Below, piece by piece: positions 1 to 4,903 of a stretch of 5,248 bases of DNA. Each line of letters starts with the position of its first letter. Position 1 is the stretch's first letter. The DNA is taken from the NCBI GenBank assembly GCA_017408535.1, contig JAFQUL010000106.1:1-5248 (forward strand), given 5' to 3'. The notes beneath the pieces are model-generated. The model saw nothing but the letters and a program-made list of their open reading frames with translations. It was not told the DNA's origin and did not search any database. This stretch comes from Clostridia bacterium. Its GTDB lineage: Bacteria > Bacillota > Clostridia > Oscillospirales > CAG-272. A program made the translations under genes and the position numbers.

Positions 1-1
1 C

Positions 2-118
2 GCTCCTTACAAGTATCCCAGAATAGTCGAGTTCGTTGACGAGCTTCCCAAGACTATCAGCGGTAAAGTAAGACGTGTTGAGATCCGTAAGAAGGATCTT
101 GAAAAGGCAAACGGCTAA
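2..118 (+). CDS. AMP-forming acyl-CoA synthetase, C-terminal end (partial)
   Basis: Only the last 38 codons and a TAA stop are in the window; the gene begins beyond the left edge. The visible residues are the C-terminal tail of an ANL-superfamily adenylate-forming enzyme. The segment reads APYKYPR, then VEFVDELPKT, then ISGKVRR, which is the A10 core motif of acetyl-CoA and medium-chain acyl-CoA synthetases. The Lys of SGK (visible residue 22) is the position that family knowledge assigns to catalysis in the adenylation half-reaction and to regulation by acetylation in many homologues. The enzyme would activate a carboxylic acid with ATP and CoA in the cytoplasm. The substrate cannot be told from the tail; acetate, propionate, a medium-chain acid or an aryl acid are all possible. 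It converges on the ligase/ACT operon, which also contains an adenylate-forming enzyme, so a functional link is conceivable but unproven. Confidence 0.88.
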   Translation, partial: APYKYPRIVEFVDELPKTISGKVRRVEIRKKDLEKANG

Positions 119-133
119 ACGTAAAAAGATATA

Positions 134-166
134 AGAACCCCCGTTGCTTTCAGCAACGGGGGTTCT
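134..166. terminator. Bidirectional intrinsic terminator between convergent genes
   Basis: A near-perfect hairpin pairs 134-148 with 152-166 (AGAACCCCCGTTGCT with its complement, 15 bp, about a 3-nt loop), with a very G+C-rich centre. On the + strand it is followed by a moderate T-run (TCTTGTTTTATT), and on the minus strand by TCTTTTT. It lies 15 bp after the + strand synthetase stop and 15 bp after the minus-strand ACT gene stop, so it probably terminates both transcripts. Confidence 0.9.
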
Positions 167-181
167 CTGTGTCTTGTTTTA

Positions 182-613
182 TTAAAGCTTTGAGATATCA
201 GCGTCGGTAATAAGGTGGAAGCCGGCACCCTCAAGTGCAGCCTCGGCAGCGGCATTATCCTCAACTCTCAGTACCACGTAGGCGTGCTTTTCGGTACGTG
301 CCATAAAGGCGTAAAGATATTCCATATTTATTCCCGCCTTGTCAAGAACGCCAAGCGCGGCGGAAAGCTTACCGGGGGCGTCACCGATCTTAACACCTAC
401 GACCTCGGTAACCTTAATAAGGTAACCCTCTCCTGCAAGAGTCTTTTCAGCAGTGACCTCATCGTTTACTATAAGGCGGAGAATACCGAAATCCTCGGTC
501 TCAGCAATAGAAAGAGCTCTGATATTTACGTTATTTGCCGCAAGAGTATCTGTAATGGTAACCAGAGAACCCTGCTTGTTTTCAACAAATACTGTTAACT
601 GTTTGATAGCCAT
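182..613 (-). CDS. Tandem ACT-domain protein (amino-acid-binding regulator)
   Basis: A 143-residue protein made of two ACT domains and nothing else. The first spans about residues 4-66, with the ENKQGSL turn and ANNVNIRALS helix/strand typical of ligand-binding ACT domains. The second spans about 70-137, with GDAPGKL and AGINMEYLYAF. Such stand-alone double-ACT proteins (COG4747-like) bind amino acids and are known neighbours of phenylacetate-CoA ligase and indolepyruvate ferredoxin oxidoreductase genes in anaerobes. No enzymatic or DNA-binding domain is visible, so it probably senses an amino acid and acts on a partner protein in the cytoplasm. The start ATG at 611-613 is supported by AAGGAG (complement of 622-627) with 8-nt spacing. 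It begins about 20 bp after the ligase stop, so the two are almost certainly co-transcribed under the T-box. Which amino acid it binds cannot be read from the sequence; an aromatic one is inferred from context. Confidence 0.92.
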   Translation of the reverse strand: MAIKQLTVFVENKQGSLVTITDTLAANNVNIRALSIAETEDFGILRLIVNDEVTAEKTLAGEGYLIKVTEVVGVKIGDAPGKLSAALGVLDKAGINMEYLYAFMARTEKHAYVVLRVEDNAAAEAALEGAGFHLITDADISKL

Positions 614-633
614 AGCAAAAACTCCTTTTCAAA

Positions 634-1941
634 TTATATCAGCTTACGCTTGTCAATAACGCGTACCGCTTTACCCTCACTGCGGGCAATGCTCTTGGGG
701 GCAACGAGATGCACGGAGGGATTGATGCCGAGCATTGTCTTCATAGAGTTGGCAAGAGCCTTCTCCATAGCCAGTATCTCACTGACCTTGTCGGTGAACT
801 TATCAGCACTCATCTCAACGTTGACCTCAAAGGTATCGTTGTTGTTAACTCTGTCAACCACGATCTGGTAGTTGGGCTCGTAACCCTCGTTAAGGAGAAC
901 GGTCTCGATCTGGCTGGGGAATACATTTACGCCGCGGATGATAAGCATATCGTCGGTTCTGCCCATGGGCTTAGCCATCTTAATAAGAGTACGTCCGCAG
1001 GAGCACTTCTTACGGGACAGCACACAAATATCACGGGTACGGTAACGAAGAAGCGGGAATGCTTCCTTGTCAAGAGAGGTGAATACAAGCTCACCCTTCT
1101 CACCCTCGGGAAGGACCTCACCGGTGTCGGGATCAATAATCTCAGCTAAGAAGTGGTCCTCGTTTATATGCATTCCGGTCTGCTCACAGCACTCAAAGGA
1201 AACGCCGGGGCCGGAGGTCTCGGTGAGACCGTAAATATCGTAAGCCTTGATACCCAGAGTCTTCTCAATACCCTGACGCATCTCCTCTGTCCAGGGCTCA
1301 GCACCAAAGATACCGGCCTTAAGAGGAATATCGTCGGGACCGTATCCCTGCTCCTTGAGAGTCTCGCCGATATAAGCGGCGTAGGAAGGAGTACAGCAAA
1401 GTATAGTTGCACCGAGATCGGTCATAAACTGGATCTGTCGGTCGGTATTACCTGAGGACATAGGAAGAGTAAGGCATCCAACACGGTGGGAGCCGCCGTT
1501 AAGGCCGGGGCCGCCGGTGAAAAGGCCGTAACCGTATGCAACCTGACAAACGTCTTTATTTGTTCCGCCAGCAGCAACGATAGCACGTGCACAGCAATCC
1601 TCCCAGAGATCTATATCGTTCTGAGTATAGAACGCAACTACACGGCGGCCGGTAGTACCGGAGGTAGACTGAATTCTGACACACTCCTCAAGGGGCTTTG
1701 CAAGAAGACCATAGGGATATGCGTCGCGAAGATCTGCCTTTGTAAGGAAAGGCAGCTTGTGAAGATCCTCGATACCGTGGATATCCTCAGGCTTAACGCC
1801 CTTCTCATCCATCAGATCACGGTAATACTTCACGTTCTCATATACGTGCTTGACCTGCTTGACCAGCTTTTCCGACTGAAGCTTTTTTATTTCTTCAACC
1901 GGCATGGTCTCAATTTCTTTTTGATAGTATCTTTGCTCCAT
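634..1941 (-). CDS. paaK: Phenylacetate-CoA ligase family (aryl-acetate:CoA ligase, AMP-forming)
   Basis: A 435-residue adenylate-forming enzyme of the PaaK family, which joins phenylacetate or a related aryl acid to CoA with ATP cleaved to AMP and PPi. Visible motifs, numbered from the chosen start, are the phosphate-binding loop STSGTTG at 92-98, GAEPW at 213-217, YGLTE at 237-241, YRTRD at 300-304 (Asp304 expected on the AMP ribose), a hinge region GRTDDMLIIRG at 327-337 followed by NVFPSQIE, and a C-terminal EGKAVRV whose Lys424 is the likely catalytic lysine. Length matches the family (about 430). The frame stays open 22 codons further to an ATG at 2007, but that ATG sits inside the terminator stem and has no ribosome binding site. 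The ATG at 1939-1941 follows AGAAGGGA (complement of 1952-1959) and starts at the conserved YYQKEIE region. It is first in an operon with the ACT gene and controlled by an upstream T-box. Substrate among phenylacetate, 4-hydroxyphenylacetate and indoleacetate is not decided by sequence; the probable Tyr T-box favours the hydroxylated acid or a general aryl-acid role. Confidence 0.93.
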   Translation of the reverse strand: MEQRYYQKEIETMPVEEIKKLQSEKLVKQVKHVYENVKYYRDLMDEKGVKPEDIHGIEDLHKLPFLTKADLRDAYPYGLLAKPLEECVRIQSTSGTTGRRVVAFYTQNDIDLWEDCCARAIVAAGGTNKDVCQVAYGYGLFTGGPGLNGGSHRVGCLTLPMSSGNTDRQIQFMTDLGATILCCTPSYAAYIGETLKEQGYGPDDIPLKAGIFGAEPWTEEMRQGIEKTLGIKAYDIYGLTETSGPGVSFECCEQTGMHINEDHFLAEIIDPDTGEVLPEGEKGELVFTSLDKEAFPLLRYRTRDICVLSRKKCSCGRTLIKMAKPMGRTDDMLIIRGVNVFPSQIETVLLNEGYEPNYQIVVDRVNNNDTFEVNVEMSADKFTDKVSEILAMEKALANSMKTMLGINPSVHLVAPKSIARSEGKAVRVIDKRKLI

Positions 1942-1951
1942 TTTTCTTTTT

Positions 1952-1959
1952 TCCCTTCT
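1952..1959 (-). promoter_or_regulatory. Ribosome binding site that sets the paaK start
   Basis: The transcript reads AGAAGGGA, with about 11 nt (A-rich) between its AAGGG core and the ATG at 1939-1941. No comparable site precedes the in-frame ATG at 2005-2007, so this site decides the shorter start. Confidence 0.7.
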
Positions 1960-1968
1960 GTAATTTGC

Positions 1969-2010
1969 GGAATGCAAAGGTCTTTGTAAAACAAAAAACC
2001 TCCGCATTCC
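1969..2010 (-). other. Alternative hairpin using the terminator 3' arm
   Basis: In transcript sense the terminator 3' arm GGAATGCGGAGG (1999-2010) can pair over 12 positions, two of them G-U, with CCTTTGCATTCC (1969-1980), leaving an 18-nt loop made mostly of the U-run. That downstream segment is a near copy (10 of 12) of the terminator 5' arm CCTCTGTATTCC (2018-2029). The pairing excludes the terminator hairpin and would sit 9 nt before the ligase ribosome binding site. The pairing is read directly; any role in stabilising the read-through RNA is inference. Confidence 0.5.
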
Positions 2011-2029
2011 ATATCATGGAATACAGAGG
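1993..2029 (-). terminator. T-box intrinsic terminator
   Basis: In transcript sense a 14-bp stem (arms 2016-2029 and 1999-2012, two G-U pairs, 3-nt loop) is followed directly by six U residues (1993-1998). The base of its 5' arm, CCUC at 2026-2029, is also the 3' side of the antiterminator. The two structures are therefore mutually exclusive, as in every T-box. Confidence 0.93.
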
Positions 2030-2158
2030 ACGGGAATGACCCGCGGTACCACCTCAGTTTACCGCTCTCTCACGACAGCGGCCTCGGGAAGTGTCATCTA
2101 ACACCCCTGTTCTATGACGGGAACACCCGTTACAGCCTACTTGGAAGATCCGTTCAGT

Positions 2159-2161
2159 GTA
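2159..2161 (-). promoter_or_regulatory. T-box specifier codon, UAC (Tyr)
   Basis: This is the triplet in the 3' strand of the Stem I internal loop, between the GCUCG/CGAGC helix and the kink-turn, followed by A. It would pair with the GUA anticodon of tRNA-Tyr. Shifted readings (GUA, ACA, CAC) place the triplet less well relative to the conserved purine. Confidence 0.6.
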
Positions 2162-2275
2162 CTGCTCGCAGGAGGAATTCCACCCGGCCATCCCCATTGT
2201 CTCGCACCAACCGACAACTCTCTTAAGGTTCTCACCGAGCTTACTTGTTCCTGTTCAAACGCATTTTATGTGCAT

Positions 2276-2304
2276 ATTCTATCACTTTATTCGAGTAAAG
2301 TCAA
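2276..2304 (-). promoter_or_regulatory. Sigma-A-type promoter of the T-box/paaK/ACT operon
   Basis: In transcript sense, -35 TTGACT (2299-2304), exactly 17 bp, then -10 TAGAAT (2276-2281). Each differs from consensus at one base. Transcription would start near 2268-2270, about 10 nt before Stem I. Confidence 0.88.
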
Positions 2305-2345
2305 GTGGTATGCGAAAAAATATTCAGCACGTATCCGCATTTTTT

Positions 2346-2837
2346 TCACAGCGAGGTAAGATATTCTTCCGATTCTCTGCGGCTGTGGAAAACAATTATT
2401 TTCCTATCACTGTATTTCTTCAGTAGCTCAAGCACCCTCGGTCTTGATCTTTCTCTGTATTCCCTTACAAAGGTAGTAAACTCCTCGTCAGGCTCATCCG
2501 CCGGCTCGATCCAGGGCAGATCCGGCCGTGCTTTACCTCTCCGTTCTCTGATTCCCTCAAGGCAAACCGCGGTAGGATAATCAAGGAAGAACACGGCATC
2601 TGCGGCCATCATACGGACCTCCATAGTCCTTCCGTAATTACCGTCGATTATCCATTGATCGCTCTCAATCACAGAATTTAGACGATCGTCAAATACCTCT
2701 CTTGACACAGTCGTTCTGTCAGGATTCCAGTAGAGCATATCAAGATGACACAGCGGCAGACCGGTCTTCTGCGAGAGTGCTGCAGAAAAAACACTTTTCC
2801 CACTACCGGGACAACCTATTACTATAACCTTTTTCAT
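2346..2837 (-). CDS. P-loop NTPase, adenylate-kinase/FlaR-like
   Basis: A 163-residue protein with a Walker A motif GCPGSGKS at residues 8-15, right after the first strand KKVIVIG. Next come HLDMLYWNP (31-39), a WIIDGNYGRT segment (62-71) and FFLDYP (83-88, the strand expected to carry the Walker B-like Asp). An Arg/Lys-rich stretch, RERRGKARPD at 97-106, resembles the lid of small-molecule kinases. This order is that of the proteins annotated as DNA topology modulation protein FlaR or AAA-family adenylate-kinase-like ATPases. The fold is clear but the substrate is not, and the topology name is historical. Length is normal and the protein is soluble. The start ATG at 2835-2837 follows AAGGCGG (complement of 2845-2851) with 7-nt spacing. 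It has its own promoter. No strong terminator follows its TGA; transcripts could run into the T-box region 42 bp downstream and stop there. Confidence 0.85.
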   Translation of the reverse strand: MKKVIVIGCPGSGKSVFSAALSQKTGLPLCHLDMLYWNPDRTTVSREVFDDRLNSVIESDQWIIDGNYGRTMEVRMMAADAVFFLDYPTAVCLEGIRERRGKARPDLPWIEPADEPDEEFTTFVREYRERSRPRVLELLKKYSDRKIIVFHSRRESEEYLTSL

Positions 2838-2857
2838 CTGATCACCGCCTTGGGCTT

Positions 2858-2887
2858 ATTATATCATATTTCTTGAAGTAAGAGCAA
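2858..2887 (-). promoter_or_regulatory. Promoter of the P-loop NTPase gene
   Basis: In transcript sense, -35 TTGCTC (2882-2887), 18 bp, then a perfect -10 TATAAT (2858-2863). The start site would fall near 2851, giving a very short leader of about 14 nt that barely contains the ribosome binding site. Confidence 0.65.
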
Positions 2888-2960
2888 GAGATGTGATGTT
2901 TTTTCTTGTTTTATCAACCGGTAAAGCTATCTGTCTCTTATTAAATACAAGTTACAAACG

Positions 2961-2989
2961 AAAGACCCGCCTTTTTTAGGCGGATCTTT
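2961..2989 (-). terminator. Intrinsic terminator of the sodC-like gene
   Basis: In transcript sense AAAGATCCGCC pairs with GGCGGGUCUUU across a 7-nt A-rich loop (about 11 bp with one U-G pair), followed by a broken U-run (UUUCGUUUGU). It begins 17 bp after the stop codon of the superoxide dismutase-like gene. The reverse strand also ends in TTTTAATTT, but no plus-strand gene needs it. Confidence 0.85.
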
Positions 2990-3005
2990 TAATTTATACA
3001 GTATT

Positions 3006-3515
3006 TTATCTGCGCGGACGGAAATACCCGATTATCTCACCGCAGGCAATTTTATTTCCGGAATTTCCTGATGGCTGGGTCCGAAAATCATCGGGAGAAT
3101 CATGAATTATCACGGTTTTACCGATGATCTCATCTACCGTAAATCTGTCAGTCAGGCACGCGCTGAAAGCATAGCCGTTCGCCCCGAAGAGGGGCGGCAG
3201 ATCACCCGAATGGTAAGGATGCGGACAACTCAGAGGGTTGTAATGCATACCGACGTCAGCAAAGGGATCGTCCGAATTCCCCCTGCAGTCACTGCCCCCG
3301 TGAATATGAAACCCGAACACAGGAGATGAACATACCTGCTGAGTATCCGGAAGACCGCTTACCTCAGTAACCACCACCGTCCCCCGGGAATGTGCGTAAA
3401 AGCGAACGATGCCGAACAAATCAGGATAGAGCTGATTACCCCGCAGATTCGCCCACGCCTGCGGACTTCTGCGAAGAAGGTTTTCAATACGGACGGGTCT
3501 GTAGCTTTGATCCAT
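3006..3515 (-). CDS. sodC: Cu/Zn superoxide dismutase family protein, cytoplasmic, short zinc loop
   Basis: A 169-residue protein with the Cu/Zn SOD signature set. GFHIH gives copper ligands His70 and His72, and MHYNP gives the bridging His91. His99, His102 and Asp105 in the HPYHSGD segment are the zinc ligands, and IIHD gives His138, the fourth copper ligand. Cys77 and Cys158 match the conserved disulfide pair. The reaction would be dismutation of superoxide to oxygen and peroxide. The second and third zinc ligands are 3 residues apart instead of about 9 as in human SOD1, so the zinc loop is shortened. The active-site Arg of human SOD1 (Arg143) is Lys155 here. No signal peptide or membrane anchor is visible, unlike most bacterial SodC, so it appears cytoplasmic. 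The ATG at 3515 follows GTGAGG with about 7-nt spacing. A TATACT at 3545-3550 could be a -10, but no good -35 accompanies it. It is a single-gene unit with its own terminator. Family is near certain; enzymatic activity is not. Confidence 0.9.
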   Translation of the reverse strand: MDQSYRPVRIENLLRRSPQAWANLRGNQLYPDLFGIVRFYAHSRGTVVVTEVSGLPDTQQVCSSPVFGFHIHGGSDCRGNSDDPFADVGMHYNPLSCPHPYHSGDLPPLFGANGYAFSACLTDRFTVDEIIGKTVIIHDSPDDFRTQPSGNSGNKIACGEIIGYFRPRR

Positions 3516-3568
3516 AGAATAACCTCACTATACTTTTATTGTTCAGTATATGCAAGGTAAAATAAAGG

Positions 3569-3597
3569 GTGTACGGTAAAGCTCGTGTTCCATACAC
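3569..3597 (-). terminator. Probable terminator of the XRE regulator gene
   Basis: In transcript sense GUGUAUGG pairs with CCGUACAC (8 bp, one U-G, 13-nt loop) and is followed by CCUUUAUUUUA. It lies 27 bp after the regulator's TAA. The U-run is interrupted and the stem short, so termination may be partial, allowing some read-through into the sodC-like gene. Confidence 0.6.
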
Positions 3598-3624
3598 TGC
3601 TTTTTATTATCACTAAAAGGGTGA

Positions 3625-4725
3625 TTAATATAATTCAGTTTTCTTATCGATCAATCTCTGCAGCTGCATCTTAAATCGTTTATTATCCCGTACAGGATCT
3701 AACCAATCAAACTCATTTGACAACGTTTCAAGCCATAATTCTACCAACCCAATTTTATATTCCGCCGTATTCCGGCTATTCTTTTCATCTTCGATATAGC
3801 ACGAATCACTTGTGAAACTGTCACAATTAAGAGATTCAACATACATAAGGTACAGATCAACAGATCTCTCAAAATTATCCAGTCCTTCATCGATCCGTCC
3901 CAATGCTATGCAAGCGGCAGCCAATTGTACCAGACATCTCGCTCTGTCCTCAAGTAATATTGTATTATGCAATATACCGTTTTCGGCATAAGGAATCCCG
4001 ACAACTGCGTCAATCAAACGAATAATATATTTACGCGAAGAAAAAACTTGTTCAGAATCAGACTCAAACATTGAAAGGATATATATCATCATTCCAAGAT
4101 AATCCAAAAGAAGCTTGCTTGTAAAGTGAATAACTTTTGTATTATCATTACGTTCCCTGTAACGATTTATCATAGTAAGATAATAATTGGGAATATGATA
4201 AACAGGAAGATATTCTTTCCACATATCTATTTCCTCTTCAGGAACAGTCCTTAACATTACATTCGCGATGAACTGAAATTCATTGATATCCTTCATTCTG
4301 CAATGATCCTTAGCCTCTTCGGCATAAATGCGTAGCTCGGGAAGAACATCTTCATAATTATTCGGTTTGGGATAGATCAAGGTATGACAGATACGGCTTT
4401 TTATTTTCCAGTTATTGGGATATTTCCGCTCCATCTCACGCAATTTGTCGAGTGCAGCTGCCTTGTCTGTCTCGCGTAAATTCAAACAATAATTTATGGT
4501 TTCATCAATCTTTTCAGGATTATATTCTATTCCCATAAGTTCGTCAATACTGACCTCAAAGAATTTCGCTATCTCCGGCAAAAGTTCAATATCGGGATAT
4601 GCCATGCCCGTTTCCCAGCGGCTTACCGCCTGATACGTTACACCTAGGTACTCAGCTAAAGTATCCTGTGTGACATTTTTGTCGGCGCGTAATTTTTTTA
4701 TGGTGTCCCCAATGTATAATCTCAC
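3625..4725 (-). CDS. XRE-family transcriptional regulator with helical C-terminal region
   Basis: A 366-residue protein. Residues about 4-63 are a complete XRE/Cro-CI helix-turn-helix, with IGDTIKKLRADKNVTQ, then LAEYLGVTYQAVSRWE (recognition helix about 30-38), then the FFEVSIDELMG ending usual in clostridial members. The remaining 300 residues have no recognised enzyme motif. They are rich in amphipathic helices (for example LDKLREMERKYPNN near 90-105 and RARCLVQLAAACIALGRIDEGLDNFERSVDLY further on), resembling degenerate TPR-type repeats that bind peptides or partner proteins in regulators of this architecture. The first codon is GTG at 4723-4725, supported by AAAGGA (complement of 4735-4740) and by the helix-turn-helix starting immediately. 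The gene is clearly more A+T rich than the ligase operon, suggesting accessory origin. Targets are unknown; repeated boxes upstream suggest autoregulation. Confidence 0.85.
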   Translation of the reverse strand: MRLYIGDTIKKLRADKNVTQDTLAEYLGVTYQAVSRWETGMAYPDIELLPEIAKFFEVSIDELMGIEYNPEKIDETINYCLNLRETDKAAALDKLREMERKYPNNWKIKSRICHTLIYPKPNNYEDVLPELRIYAEEAKDHCRMKDINEFQFIANVMLRTVPEEEIDMWKEYLPVYHIPNYYLTMINRYRERNDNTKVIHFTSKLLLDYLGMMIYILSMFESDSEQVFSSRKYIIRLIDAVVGIPYAENGILHNTILLEDRARCLVQLAAACIALGRIDEGLDNFERSVDLYLMYVESLNCDSFTSDSCYIEDEKNSRNTAEYKIGLVELWLETLSNEFDWLDPVRDNKRFKMQLQRLIDKKTELY

Positions 4726-4740
4726 ATAATCACATCCTTT
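4723..4740 (-). promoter_or_regulatory. Ribosome binding site with overlapping ATGTGA and GTG starts
   Basis: In transcript sense AAAGGA (4735-4740) precedes an ATG at 4725-4727 by 7 nt and the coding GTG at 4723-4725 by 9 nt. The ATG is followed at once by TGA, so only the GTG opens the regulator frame. The upstream box TATCTAAA also overlaps this ribosome binding site. Confidence 0.6.
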
Positions 4741-4770
4741 AGATAAATCAAAACCAGCTTTGTTAGTTAT

Positions 4771-4799
4771 ATTATATATGATTTTGTTTTTCTCTACAA
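4771..4799 (-). promoter_or_regulatory. Promoter of the XRE regulator gene
   Basis: In transcript sense, -35 TTGTAG (4794-4799), 17 bp of A-rich spacer, then a perfect -10 TATAAT (4771-4776). It is placed about 45 bp before the GTG start, with TATCTAAA boxes on both sides. Confidence 0.72.
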
Positions 4800-4820
4800 T
4801 AAACCGTATAATGACTTTTC

Positions 4821-4837
4821 TAAACCGGTGATTTAGA
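4821..4837. repeat. Small inverted repeats in the regulator's upstream region
   Basis: CTAAA (from 4820) and TTTAG (to 4836) flank CCGGTGA. The adjoining GTGAT and ATCAC (4828-4843) flank TTTAGA. Both imperfect dyads overlap the middle TTTAGATA box, as expected of a site bound by a dimeric helix-turn-helix protein. They are short, so chance is possible. Confidence 0.3.
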
Positions 4838-4903
4838 TATCACGCAAAGATAGTGTTTTTTGAAAACCTTTAGATAACACTTTAAATCACACAGGTATTA
4901 ACT

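Larger units (their letters stand above)
1993..2262 (-). promoter_or_regulatory. T-box riboswitch leader, probable tyrosine (UAC) specifier
   Basis: The hallmark T-box sequence AGGTGGTACCGCGGG is present in transcript sense at 2040-2054. The antiterminator forms from GAGG (2052-2055) with CCUC (2026-2029), plus CGGG with CCCG above the bulge. Upstream are a stem III (CCGCU/AGCGG), a stem II region (ACGGG/CCCGU) and a full Stem I. Stem I is closed by CGUU (2258-2261) and AACG (2151-2154), has a UGA of a kink-turn on its 3' side, AGUA of the specifier loop at 2242-2245, a GCUCG/CGAGC helix above it, and the distal GGTTGGTGCGAGAC segment. The specifier loop 3' strand reads AG-UAC-A, giving UAC (2159-2161) followed by the usual purine. 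The UGGU bulge base matches a tRNA with discriminator A, which fits tRNA-Tyr and argues against tRNA-Trp or tRNA-Gly. Uncharged tRNA would turn on the ligase and ACT genes. The T-box is certain; the tyrosine assignment is moderately supported (about 0.6), since the loop boundaries were drawn by hand. Confidence 0.95.
4736..4877. repeat. Three TTTAGATA (TATCTAAA) boxes upstream of the regulator
   Basis: The 8-mer TTTAGATA occurs on the + strand at 4738-4745, 4832-4839 and 4869-4876. The first and third are part of a longer identical 11-mer, CCTTTAGATAA (4736-4746 and 4867-4877). In transcript sense the two distal copies share GTG-n-TATCTAAA. One lies on the ribosome binding site and two lie upstream of the -35. 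They are candidate operators for the XRE protein; binding is inference. Confidence 0.45.

Noticed and set aside
1942..2007. Twenty-two-codon N-terminal extension of the phenylacetate-CoA ligase from an ATG at 2005-2007
   Set aside because: The ATG lies inside the terminator stem with no ribosome binding site, the added residues (Arg/Lys-rich) are not family-like, and a good ribosome binding site precedes the ATG at 1939-1941.
2173..2182. UUC (Phe) triplet in Stem I as the specifier
   Set aside because: It lies high in the helical part of Stem I within a GAAUUC stretch, not in the loop opposite AGUA, and is followed by C, not a purine. UAC is in the right place.
2305..2345. Terminator for the P-loop NTPase gene from a GAAAAAA/UUUUUUC pairing
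   Set aside because: The stem is only A-U pairs with a loop of about 20 nt; it would be too weak to call.
2114..2580. Several plus-strand open frames across the T-box and the P-loop gene
   Set aside because: They are antisense to the riboswitch and to a well-supported gene, lack convincing ribosome binding sites and encode no recognisable protein.
4852..4882. AGTGTT/AACACT hairpin as the terminator of the right-edge gene
   Set aside because: A 6-bp stem with an 18-nt loop and no clear U-run is insufficient; it may instead reflect the repeated boxes in this region.
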